From positions 1 to 13,275 of the forward strand of contig FWWN02000519.1 in the NCBI GenBank assembly GCA_900175165.2: DNA of 13,275 nt, written 5' to 3'. The stretch's first letter is position 1. Each line of letters opens with the position of its first letter. The notes beneath the pieces were generated by a model that saw only the letters and a list, made by a program, of their open reading frames with translations, was not told where the DNA came from and did no database searches. Shown here in pieces: positions 1-8,740 of this stretch. Origin of the DNA: Rhizomucor pusillus. Its lineage: Eukaryota; Mucoromycota; Mucoromycetes; Mucorales; Lichtheimiaceae. Position numbers and translations under genes: made by a program.

Positions 1-1578
1 TTGATGATGAGTGCGCTCAGGGTATCCGCGACTGTGACCCCAACGGTCCTCTCATGCTTTACGTCTCCAAGATGGTTCCTACCTCCGATAAGGGTCGTTT
101 CTACGCCTTCGGTCGTGTCTTCTCTGGTACCGTCCGTGCCGGTCTCAAGGTCCGTATCCAGGGTCCTAACTACACCCCTGGCTCCAAGACCGACTTGGCT
201 GTCAAGTCTATCCAGCGTACTGTTCTTATGATGGGCCGTAACGTTGAAGCCATTGATGACTGCCCTGCCGGTAACATTATCGGTTTGGTCGGTGTTGATC
301 AGTTCTTGGTCAAGTCTGGTACCATCACCACCTCCGAGGTTGCCCACAACATGAAGGTCATGAAGTTCTCTGTCTCTCCTGTCGTCCAGGTTGCCGTCGA
401 TGTCAAGAACGCCAACGACTTGCCCAAGCTCGTCGAAGGTCTCAAGCGTCTTGCGAAGTCTGATCCTTGTGTCTTGACCTACACCTCTGACTCTGGTGAA
501 CACATTGTCGCTGGTGCTGGTGAACTTCACTTGGAAATTATCTTGAAGGATCTTGAGGAAGACCACGCTCAGGTCCCCATCCGCACTGGTGACCCCGTCG
601 TCCAGTACCGTGAAACCGTCACTGCTGAATCCAGCATGGACTGCTTGTCCAAGTCTCCCAACAAGCACAACCGTATCTTCATGCGTGCTATGCCCCTTGA
701 TGAAGAACTCTCCAAGGACATTGAAACCGGCAAGGTCGGCCCCAAGGACGATTTCAAGGCTCGTGCCCGTGTCCTTGCTGACCAATACAACTGGGATGTT
801 ACTGAAGCTCGTAAGATTTGGTGCTTCGGTCCCGACGCCACCGGTCCTAACCTTGTCGTCGATGTCACCAAGGCCGTCCAATACCTCAACGAAATCAAGG
901 ACTCCTGCGTTGCTGCCTTCCAGTGGGCTACCAAGGAAGGTCCTCTCGCTGAAGAACACATGCGTGGCTGCCGTTTCAACATTCTTGATGTTGTTCTCCA
1001 TGCTGATGCTATCCACAGAGGTGGTGGTCAGATCATTCCTACCTTCCGTCGTGTCGTCTACGCTTCCGTCTTGACCGCCTCCCCCGGTATCCAGGAACCC
1101 ATGTACTTGGTCGAAATTCAGTGCCCTGAAAACGCCGTCGGTGGTATATACTCTGTCCTCAACCGTCGCCGTGGTATGGTCTTCTCAGAAGAACAGCGCC
1201 CTGGTACCCCCATGATGAACATCAAGGCCTACATGCCTGTCAACGAATCATTCGGTTTCACTTCCGAGTTGCGTGCTGCTACTGCTGGTCAGGCCTTCCC
1301 TCAGGGTGAGTGATCAGTTTCATCTTCAGATACAATGAGCCCATTGATACTTACATCTATTTTTTTTTTTCATATAGCCGTCTTCGACCACTGGCAGCCC
1401 ATGACTGGCGATCCTTTGGAAGCCGGCAACAAGGGTAAGTTTTCTTGGATTTTTTGCATGAATTTGTCTCTAATTTTCGAAATTTTATCTAGTCTACGAC
1501 ATCATCCGCGCTGTCCGCAAGAGAAAGGGTCTCGCCGAAGACATCCCTGGTCTCGACAAGTACTACGACAAGTTGTAA
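1..1578 (+). CDS. EFT1/EF2: Translation elongation factor 2 (eEF2), C-terminal part, 5' truncated by the window
   Basis: GTP-dependent ribosomal translocase of cytosolic protein synthesis. Exons are <1-1305, 1378-1434 and 1493-1578; the first complete codon is at 3. Introns are 1306-1377 (72 bp, T-rich before the acceptor) and 1435-1492 (58 bp). The visible 481 residues match eEF2 from domain II to the end, including the [17 protein letters not shown] block near the start, [15 protein letters not shown], and the domain IV loop [12 protein letters not shown]. The His codon at 1014-1016 is the site of diphthamide modification in this family. The protein ends [10 protein letters not shown], close to the yeast end. 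Family length is about 842 aa, so roughly 360 N-terminal residues, including the GTPase domain, lie to the left. Codon use is strongly biased to C-ending codons, unlike the rest of the window, as expected for very high expression. Identity is secure; the splice joins restore conserved sequence and are well supported. Confidence 0.97.
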
Positions 1579-1604
1579 ATAATGCCTTTGAACTACAACA
1601 GCCA

Positions 1605-1964
1605 TTAGACGAAGTTCATAAAATAGCAAAGTATAAAAATGTAGCATGGCTGATCGAAGACATAGGACTGCATAAAGATAAAATATACTCTTTTTTCCGT
1701 TATCATCAATTCCTTGCTGGTTGCGTACAGTTTTACTTGTTTCTTTACTTGATGGCCAACATGTAAATCTCGATCTGTCACCGTTTCTATGGAGCTGCCA
1801 TCATTTCTTGGACTCCCATCAAGCGAACGACTTGCAGTTTCAAAGGGGATGGCTAACACAGCACACCATTTTAGGATTACAACCAAGAACCGCAAATAGC
1901 AAAACCAACCCTGCGCCACGCGGAGCTTACCTAACATCCGGAATATGTAGCTTGAAGCAGACAT
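1605..1964 (-). CDS. Weak candidate: small ORF antisense to the EF2 3' flank
   Basis: An uninterrupted 119-codon frame runs from an ATG at 1964 to a stop at 1605-1607, only 26 bp past the convergent EF2 stop. A GTAAGC donor at 1930 and a TTAG acceptor ending at 1853 would define an optional 78-bp in-frame intron, giving about 93 aa. I recognise no family. The C-terminal third is hydrophobic and aromatic-rich, the middle is polar. A frame this long is uncommon by chance in AT-rich DNA, but the location inside the likely EF2 3' UTR argues for a chance ORF. No function is proposed. Confidence 0.15.
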   Translation of the reverse strand: MSASSYIFRMLGKLRVAQGWFCYLRFLVVILKWCAVLAIPFETASRSLDGSPRNDGSSIETVTDRDLHVGHQVKKQVKLYATSKELMITEKRVYFIFMQSYVFDQPCYIFILCYFMNFV

Positions 1965-1983
1965 TGAAGAGAAAGAGATAACA

Positions 1984-2247
1984 ATGAGAATAAATGTTCA
2001 AACAAAGACTACATCCCCATTGACAAGAAAAACAGCTGAGCATTCAGTTTTGATTATTCAACAGAAGGGATGCGAATACGAATGCCAAAAATGTTTGTCA
2101 AGGTGAGCAGCTTGAATGCAGGCGAGAGATCTTTCATAATTCTGTCTGTACTCATAGTTACTAACTTACTTGGAAAGAACTCAAAGCGTCCCATCTCACA
2201 CTGTGTTGCCAACGATCACCATGGTCTACGACCACCATGTGGGGTAA
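1984..2247 (+). CDS. Weak candidate: two-exon small protein gene (62 aa)
   Basis: Exon 1 would be 1984-2102, from an ATG with ACAATG context. Exon 2 would be 2178-2247, ending in TAA. The putative 75-bp intron has a GTGAGC donor at 2103, a perfect TACTAAC branch-site match at 2159-2165 and an AAAG acceptor 12-13 nt later; the join keeps the frame. Exon 1 ends with a cysteine-rich stretch, C-x3-C-x2-C. An AATAAA hexamer lies at 2268-2273, 21 bp past the stop. No family is recognised, and AAAG is a weak acceptor, although MSH1 intron 2 appears to use one. Each element could be chance; together they deserve a transcript check. Confidence 0.22.
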
Positions 2248-2489
2248 CTTTATCAACTATCCCTACCAATAAATCGAATGTAAGGAGCGTGGATATAGGC
2301 CAGAGCAATTTCTATAATTATCTCATGAGTTATTAGGTACGAAAGGCCTATTGTTGCTGCTAAATATAATCTATGCATCTACTATCATAAGTTCCATCAG
2401 TAGCAACCGGAAGTTACAGTGTATACCGCAACGTGTGTTGAGCTTCTCCCACTGTTATATGGCGAATATGTGACAAGCCAAAAATTCTG

Positions 2490-2495
2490 TTTATT
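2490..2495 (-). terminator. Candidate poly(A) signal AATAAA for the KHDC4-like gene
   Basis: TTTATT on the plus strand reads AATAAA on the minus strand, about 147 bp downstream of the KHDC4-like stop codon. Position and hexamer fit a 3'-end signal, but nothing else confirms it. Confidence 0.35.
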
Positions 2496-2641
2496 GAGTA
2501 TTTTTTTTTCTTTTACCCATCTTCGACTTTTGTCCGTTTTTGTAAAAGCAGTATTAATCAGCAAAAAGAATGTCCCTAGGGAATGTGAGCAATCCAACGC
2601 ATTCGTTATCTTTATCTTCCCCATTTTTAATGACTAGCTTG

Positions 2642-4323
2642 CTAGACTTGCGAAGGAGGAGGAACGGCGTGATAGTCCTGGTTTGCAGGAGGCTGCTTTG
2701 TTTCAGTAGCTGCATTGTTACCAGAAGTCGGCGTAGCAGACGCACTATCATTTGCGCCACTTGGAGAAGCCTGATGCTCTGTCGAAGGGGTAGAACTATT
2801 ATAGTATCCGTAGTAGTTGTTGTAATAATTCGGGTCGTATTGATACTGGCCATAGTAAGAGTAATATTGACTGTAATCGTAACCTGGGTAAGCTGCATCA
2901 CCTGTCGCAGTTGTAGCGGTTTGTGGCGATCCACTCTCTTGGCCAGGTGTACCAGCTGATGGAGGAGATCCAGCAGGCGGCGGTGGAGGCGGTGCAGCAC
3001 CGGCCTGAGGTGGAGGAGGTGGAGGAGGAGCACCATATCCGGCATACTAACACATCAAGATGAGTACACATGTGTAAAACCGATAATCAAAGAGCATAAA
3101 TGCATACGCCATGGTGACCGTATCCTCTGCCATAACCACGTCCGTAATATGGGTACTGCTTAGCGCGTTCGTATTCTGCTCTAACTGTCTTGAGAAGATC
3201 TTGAGTCAGTTGTACTGCCTTTTCCAAACCCTCTTCTCGCGGGCAGCTATGCAGGTCGGATATCGATTTAGTATGTCGTTCTAGGACCAAAATTACAAAG
3301 CAAATAAATTACCTAATATACACATGCAGAGGTTCGTCTGCTTCCTGTCCCGTACTGGTTTCGTAAAATCCTGATCCTCTTCCTTTCAATTGAACCCTAC
3401 TGCCCGTTTCGTTTTGAATATGCTTCACATATGCACCATGTGGACCCACGATCTTTGCTCGAAGATTGAAATGTGGTCCTCCTTCCATATCCACAGGAAT
3501 CTTCTCCTCGAAAAATCTACGTCTCTACAATGATGTCAGTTGTTTGCGAGTTAAAAAATTTCAAAACTTTTCTGTGAAACGCACCTCAGGGCGAGGATGT
3601 TCATGGTGATGTTGAGGTGCCGCAGAGGGTAAAACAGCGTTCCGAATGATATCTTCGATTTGAGCAACAGCCTTGTCAAGTGCTTCCTTTGTAGAGGCAG
3701 TGACATGAAGATAAAGCGGTGGGTCACTCTCTGTTGCCAAGCTCTTATCCGGATAGTACTTGCCACGAGTAGTCACATCTATTACAAGATTTCTCCGTTG
3801 TAGGTAACGATTTTGCAAGCAACCATCTACTTACCCGCTCCGGTCTCACGTTGGATTTGTGTTTGAGTAGCACCACGTGTTAGCATGTAGCGGTTCTTGA
3901 CATCGTTGATGGGTATGTTCTTAACAAAGTCAGCATCGTTCTTGTCCTTGGCGAAGAACTTGTCGTCTTCGCTGCTGCCGCTAGTTTCATTATTGTTAGC
4001 GAGCCCTTTCTGAGCAAGGATCGCGTTAATCTTTGCAGCGGCCTCGCCTAGAAAAATGACAGGTTACGAGTCTGCTACAGCCAACAGAGAAAGAAAGTGA
4101 AACTTACTCAAAGCATCTTTGCCAGTTTGGCTGCTGCTACTTGAGGATTTTGGCGAATCTTCTTTCTCAACCTTGCTGATTTTTGCAACAGGACTCTCGC
4201 TACCAGAGCGCTGTTTTCCTTGATCGTCCAGATCCCATTTACGTTTTCTGTTTATATGTATAAGAATCTGCCATGGATCTAGTAAACACTTTGTTGGACA
4301 TACTTTTGACCTGAATCAGACAT
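2642..4323 (-). CDS. KHDC4: KHDC4/BLOM7-like tandem-KH RNA-binding protein
   Basis: Seven exons read 4304-4323, 4108-4247, 3835-4047, 3585-3778, 3313-3524, 3108-3246 and 2642-3046. The introns are 56-66 bp and the product is 440 aa. The N-terminus starts MSDSGQKKRKWDLDD, a basic, nuclear-looking leader, followed by a Ser-rich linker. KH1 spans about residues 85-185: the segment INDVKNRYMLTRGATQ is typical of the KHDC4 family, as is PLYLHVTAST. KH2 spans about 190-290, with VGPHGAYVKHIQNETG carrying the GxxG loop, then LKGRGSGF and the EPLHVYIS strand. After KH2 come GRGYG repeats, a proline-rich stretch and a Tyr/Gln/Asn-rich low-complexity tail (about 345-385). Human KHDC4 binds RNA and is linked to pre-mRNA splicing; a nuclear RNA-processing role here is inference. 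Human KHDC4 is longer (about 614 aa), mostly in its tail. SF1/branchpoint-binding protein is a more distant alternative, because two KH domains of this type fit KHDC4 better. Confidence 0.88.
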
Positions 4324-4638
4324 TGTGTGGAATACAAAGAGAAAGAAAAAATTGTTTCGTCTGCGTCATTTGACTCAGTGCTCTTTACAGAAATGGAAAC
4401 TCGGTGCCCTTTTGTTCCTCCACGACATATGTTAACCTTATTATTTTCTTTGACTTTACCTCGGGAGGATGCATCCTACAAGTTTATCCACAGTATCTAC
4501 ATGTATCTTTTGAAATCTCGGTTTAAATTACGTAAGTGTCCCATTAATAGGCATCTACTGGTACCTCGAAAATATGCCAGCATTTAATAGATTTGTTACA
4601 ATATTTATCAAAAATGCTTTACTTTGCGAGGATTAATG
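4324..4638. other. Intergenic gap: KHDC4-like promoter and MSH1 3' flank
   Basis: These 315 bp separate two tandem minus-strand genes. Next to the KHDC4-like start the minus strand is pyrimidine-rich and ends CCACACAATG, a good start context. Near the MSH1 stop are AT-rich stretches, including GATAAATATT on the minus strand, that could serve 3'-end formation. An 86-codon plus-strand frame here has no protein-like features and is taken as chance. Confidence 0.6.
4364..4377. promoter_or_regulatory. Candidate bZIP site (TGACTCA) upstream of the KHDC4-like gene
   Basis: The heptamer TGACTCA at 4371-4377, with a CGTCA half-site just beside it (starting at 4365), lies about 48 bp upstream of the KHDC4-like ATG. 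TGACTCA is the classic Gcn4/AP-1 core. Whether it is used is unknown; one 7-mer can occur by chance. Confidence 0.25.
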
Positions 4639-7623
4639 TCAGGAACGGGTAAGTTCCATATCAAGCTTCGCATGCAATTCCACGGCGGTTTGTATAACTT
4701 CGAGAGGTAGTCCTATTATGACGTTCGTCACCAAATTTACTAAATTCATGTGTCACCGGAGGGGCTACATACCTGCTAGCTGTGCAACTTTGAGACCGTG
4801 CGACTGGCGGCATACACCTGGTTTGATCTTGTGAATAAATGCGAACCCACCAAAGCTATCCTCTTGTAGACTGGTTTGGAAGCATCGAAGCATATGGAAC
4901 TGGTCTGTTGAAACCAGGTCGGCCAGCTCATGATAGTGAGTTGCAAACAATGTACGGGACTTTGAATGATTGTGGAGATATAGAAGTATAGCATATGCCA
5001 GCGAAAGACCATCCGTTGTCGATGTGCCGCGACCAATTTCGTCCATGATTACCACCGAGCGCGACGTTGCATGTTTTAGAATATTGGCTGTTTCTGTCAT
5101 TTCCACCATAAAGGTAGATAATCCTTCGGCCAAATTGTCTGCTGCACCCACCCTGCTGTATAGTCGATCAGCTATGCCAATCGTTGCTGATTTCGCAGGA
5201 ACAAAGCAGCCAACTTGTGCCAGCAAGATAATGAGTGCATTCTGCCGCAGGAACGTGCTCTTGCCGCCCATGTTTGGACCTGTCAATAGCCATAGGCGTT
5301 GATCCTGTCCTAACAGACAGTCATTCTTCACAAATGGAACGCCTTTTGTTGCAAGCGTAGTTTCTACGACAGGATGCCGCCCTTCCTTGATATCCATGGT
5401 ATTATCGTGCGTTATCTTGGGACGTACATAATTGTATTGCTTGGACAACCAGGCAAAAGCGGATAGTACATCGAGTTGCGCAAGGATCTGACAGTTTCGA
5501 ATGATCGTCGTCGAATGATTGAGCACCTGAGCTGCTACATCCTCCAAAATTCGTGTTTCGAGCTCTACTATCTCAGCCAGCGTTGTTTCTAGTTGTATGG
5601 ATAAATCCGTCCATGCTTTTAATTGATATCGGTGCTTTGTCTTGGTCGAGTTAATCAACGTTGCTTCCGTGTATGCATTCAAGAGTTTCTGTGCTTGCGA
5701 AGCGTTTATCTCTACGACATGTTTGTAGAGCCCATTGTTGAGTAGCGAAACAGAGTTGCCGCAAAGTGTCCTGAGTTCGATTTGCAATTTATCGCGCTCT
5801 TCATTCAGATGTGACAATCGAGTGTAGAGCTGCTGCATCTCGGGGATCGCTGGATTAACAAATCCGTATAGTTTTTCCTTTTGATTGTCGTCAGGTTCGG
5901 CTTGCTCAATAAATGAAAAGTTGATAATTTTTGCCAAATCTTCGTGGGGATCAAGCGAATGGGCGTATCCGGTGACGGCAGCCACGAGTCTCTTGCTGAA
6001 CTGCTTTCTATTACTTTGCAATGCATTTTGAATTAGTGTTTGAATCGACTTAGATGCCTCTAGTGTCGATGCTATCTGCAGCAAATCAGAGTACTGATAC
6101 CGTTTAACTGCGATTCTTTGGAGAGTTCTCTGAGCATCAGTTGTTTGCTGCAAGCTATGCCGCAGGTCATGCAAAACATCGGGGCATTTTGCAAAGAAAT
6201 CCACGACGTCTTGTCTTCGTTTAATAGCAGATGCAGATGTCAGTGGCGAGCAGAGCCAATTGGCCAGCAGTCGAGAACCGGCGCTTGTAACCGTGTAATC
6301 GATGATGGATAGTAAGCTATTTTTCCTTCGATTGTCCTTGAGCGTGCGAACGATTTCCAGTGAAGCCATTGCCGCACTATCGATGAGGAGCGTGTCCTTA
6401 GCATCGTATCGTGTGGGTTTTTGTAGTCGCGGCCTCTTTTCCGGGTGCGTCTCTTCTACGTAATGGAATAGAGCAGCGCTCGCAGCCTTTTCCGCTTCAG
6501 AGAAAACGTGGTAATCACCGAGCAACTGCGTGCTGTCAGAAGTCCCGTATATTTCCACTGCGTCGTTTGCAAACATCTGTTTCAAAGCGGTCGCGCCGAA
6601 CGTCTCATCAAAAGAGCTATCAGGCTGGTAAGTGATGGAGACAGAAGGATTTGTCAAAAGCGGACGTAGTACTGGATGATGGTTAGTATCCTCTGCCAGC
6701 ATTTCCATCAGAGCGGCTTCGGAAGGCCGGATTGATTCCGGAAGAATGACTTCGCGCGGTCGGATTCGTGCCAGATCGTCCTTGAAAGTATCAACGTGCG
6801 AGAGTTGCATCACAAACTCGCCCACAGAAACATCCATCCATGCCAATCCAAGCGTATCTTTGTCGTCTTGCAAAGCATTCACGGCCAGCAAATAATTGTA
6901 GGAAGCAGCATCTAAGAACCGTTCTTCGATGACAGTGCCAGGTGTAATGACACGAGTAACATGACGCCGAATGCTAGGTGCACCATCCTGCTTTGTTACT
7001 TGCTGCTCGCAGAGTGCAACTCGGCAGTTAAGACGGTTGACTAGAATATCCAGATATCGTTCCAGAGATCTGGCGGGAAATCCAGCAAAGTCCACAACAA
7101 CTCCAGATGCCATCTCCTTTTTAGTCAGTTTGAGATCGAGTTGCGATGCATATTGGCTTGCATGATGCTCGTAAAGCTTTGGTGTGTTTTAGCTTGGATG
7201 TTTGCCAATATACGAATTCAAGTTTTTTTTCCATATCCAACAATTACCTCGAAAAACTCGCCAACCTGAATGAGGAGCACACACGATGGATATTTCCTGC
7301 TGTATTCACGCGCTGTATCTAGGACGGCTGATCCACTTGGCTCCAATTTGAGCTCTATCTTGAAATAAGCTAAGTCTCGGTATATATACAGCCTTGCCGA
7401 GAATACTACTTACGGTTTTCTCTGGCTGCGTTTGCTGATCAGTTTTGCATGGATCTATGCCAGATCGGGACGATTCACACAATGCCGTCAATCGTGTTCG
7501 GGTTACTCTCTTCAAAGCAGGTGCGCTGTAGGATAATCGAGCGCGAGAGGTTTGACAGCAAAGTCTGTAAGGACATTGTCGACGTGAAGAGAACCAAAGT
7601 CGTCTAGCTGCAACTACCAGCAT
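4639..7623 (-). CDS. MSH1: Mitochondrial DNA mismatch-repair protein MSH1 (MutS family)
   Basis: Four exons: 7414-7623, 7248-7358, 4773-7176 and 4639-4712. Introns are 55, 71 and 60 bp and the product is 932 aa (yeast Msh1 is 959). Residues 1-45 are Arg-rich with almost no acidic residues, a mitochondrial targeting sequence, so the protein should act on mtDNA. The MutS mismatch-binding domain contains VGEFFELYEHH; the Phe-x-Glu motif (F105, E107) lies at the exon 2/3 junction. The ATPase core has Walker A GPNMGGKST near residue 740 and Walker B VIMDEIGRGTSTTDG near 815, followed by the ATHYHEL motif. The C-terminus QLAGLPLEVIQTA is completed only by the last 74-bp exon; without it the frame would stop early in the intron. 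All catalytic motifs are intact. Fungal MSH1 lacks the GIY-YIG nuclease domain of plant MSH1, and none is seen here. The 123-bp spacing from ISA2 suggests a separate transcript. Confidence 0.96.
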
Positions 7624-7649
7624 GTCAAAGTTCGGCTTGGCGGGCAGAA

Positions 7650-7657
7650 TTACCCGG
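7650..7657. promoter_or_regulatory. Candidate Reb1-type site (TTACCCGG) just upstream of MSH1
   Basis: TTACCCGG, overlapping the palindrome CCCGGG, lies about 27 bp upstream of the MSH1 ATG in the 123-bp gap to ISA2. TTACCCG is the core bound by Reb1-like Myb factors in ascomycete yeasts, which act in nucleosome clearing and termination. Use in this organism is inference. Confidence 0.25.
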
Positions 7658-7746
7658 GTTTTAAACTTTTTCCCCTTTCATTATTTTGCCCTTATTTATC
7701 ACACAAATATACAACATGGAAAACGGAAAAGAGGTACTATACAAGT

Positions 7747-8475
7747 TTAGTTTTGGGTAATCATGTCCAGATCAATGTCATATGAAATATTACATCCGCA
7801 GCTATTCTTTGCATTGGGATTGTCCACGACTTGGAATGTGGAACCGATCAATTCTTCGACAAAATCCACTGTCGATCCTCGAATAAACTGCAAGGAGACT
7901 GGATCCACAACTACCCGTACTCCATCCTTTTCGAAAATCCTGAGCAGCGATTGCTTAGTCCACACATGCATCACGAGACAACATTGGTAGATATTTATTC
8001 ACTTACGTATCATCCTCTTCCACCTCGGTGGTAAGTTCTAGCTTGTTTTGATAGCCATGGCATCCGCCAGAGTCTACGAGGATTCGAAGCATTGACTTAT
8101 TGTCATTGTCTCGTTCAGCTATAAACTTCAATTGCTGATAACAAAAATGGTCAGACTTGTTGCAGCACTTCTGAGATCGTTGCTGCGCACAAGTACCTTT
8201 ACAGCTTTGTCAGATATGGCCAAGCCGTTGGCAATGGAAGCAGGCTTGACAGTAGGCTCGTCATGTCGTTCGCTGTGCATTTGCTCTGCACTTTGCCTTG
8301 CGCATGTGTAGCTGAATAATCTTCGTGGTGGCTGGCTTCCTAGTGCAACAGGTGACGAGCCGGAAGGTCTATGGAACGTAAAGCTCGGTCTACAGCGTCC
8401 CGAATGTTCGATTTGTCGTGACAGAATTTGTCTGGAGGTTGTGAATGAACGGCAGAGTAATGGTCGAAACGACAT
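7747..8475 (-). CDS. ISA2: Mitochondrial iron-sulfur cluster assembly protein ISA2 (A-type, HesB/IscA)
   Basis: Three exons, 8197-8475, 8007-8134 and 7747-7939, with introns of 62 and 67 bp and a product of 199 aa. In mitochondria ISA1/ISA2 with IBA57 mature [4Fe-4S] clusters for aconitase and radical-SAM enzymes. The first ATG in frame, at 8475, has a strong CACAATG context and begins MSFRPLLCRSFTTSR, a clear presequence; the Arg-rich leader extends to about residue 65. The A-type domain carries the three conserved cysteines: C118 in SGGCHGYQ, and C183 and C185 in SCGC near the C-terminus. VRVVVDPVSLQFIRG and VDFVEELIGSTFQVVDNPNA match the family. For intron 2 the downstream CTCAG acceptor is chosen over an earlier AAG because only it gives the family reading DDTIFEKDG. 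ISA1 is the alternative, but the C-terminal pattern fits ISA2 better. Confidence 0.93.
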
Positions 8476-8620
8476 TGTGAATTTGTCAGAAAAAGGAACA
8501 GCATCGGGAGCCTTCGCATCCGGAGCCAGACTTGCATTGAAGCGCAAATGTCTGGGGTCAGCAAGAAATATTAAGGCCCATTCAACTTGATCATCATCCC
8601 ACTTTTTTTTTTCAAATCTA

Positions 8621-8626
8621 TTTATT
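8621..8626 (-). terminator. Candidate poly(A) signal AATAAA for the Fmp32-like gene
   Basis: TTTATT on the plus strand gives AATAAA on the minus strand 114 bp downstream of the Fmp32-like stop. A run of ten T on the plus strand sits beside it (8603-8612). The 265-bp gap 8476-8740 otherwise holds only the presumed ISA2 promoter. Confidence 0.4.
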
Positions 8627-8740
8627 AGAACTGCCTGATATGACCATTGTAACAGTATCGTTCTGCATTCTCGATAGCGGTGAAGGGATATATGAAGGCT
8701 TCGTCAACGTGTGGAAAGCCATATGTCGCATTGATGAGGA

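Larger units (their letters stand above)
1579..2641. other. Gap between convergent EF2 and the KHDC4-like gene, 1.06 kb
   Basis: AT-rich sequence that must hold the 3' UTRs of EF2 (plus strand) and of the KHDC4-like gene (minus strand). No database-recognisable gene is visible. Two weak candidates are listed separately: a spliced ORF on the plus strand (1984-2247) and a 119-codon ORF on the minus strand (1605-1964). There is no close AATAAA after the EF2 stop. Short A/T runs occur, for example around 1619-1640 and 1672-1696. Confidence 0.7.

Noticed and set aside
569..982. A 137-codon minus-strand frame inside EF2, and a 173-codon plus-strand frame in another phase.
   Set aside because: These are shadow frames created by the strong codon bias of EF2.
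1874..1918. tRNA-like box A (TGGCGCAGGG) and box B (GGTTGTAATCC) matches on the minus strand, resembling initiator tRNA or a tRNA-derived SINE.
   Set aside because: The boxes are about 34 nt apart instead of about 43 or more, no acceptor or anticodon stem can be formed, and there is no T-run terminator in place.
3087..3290. Frames such as 3087-3290, 3309-3494 and 3561-3818 read as separate small genes.
   Set aside because: They are single exons of the KHDC4-like gene extended into flanking introns.
4765..4773. An early end of MSH1 at 4765, where the long frame stops shortly after QLAG.
   Set aside because: A GTATGT donor lies at 4772, and the exon 4639-4712 completes the conserved MutS C-terminus in phase.
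8476..8547. A 24-codon upstream extension of ISA2 beginning at TTG (8547).
   Set aside because: TTG is not a usual nuclear start, and the added residues include several acidic ones. The ATG at 8475 has a good context and starts a typical presequence.
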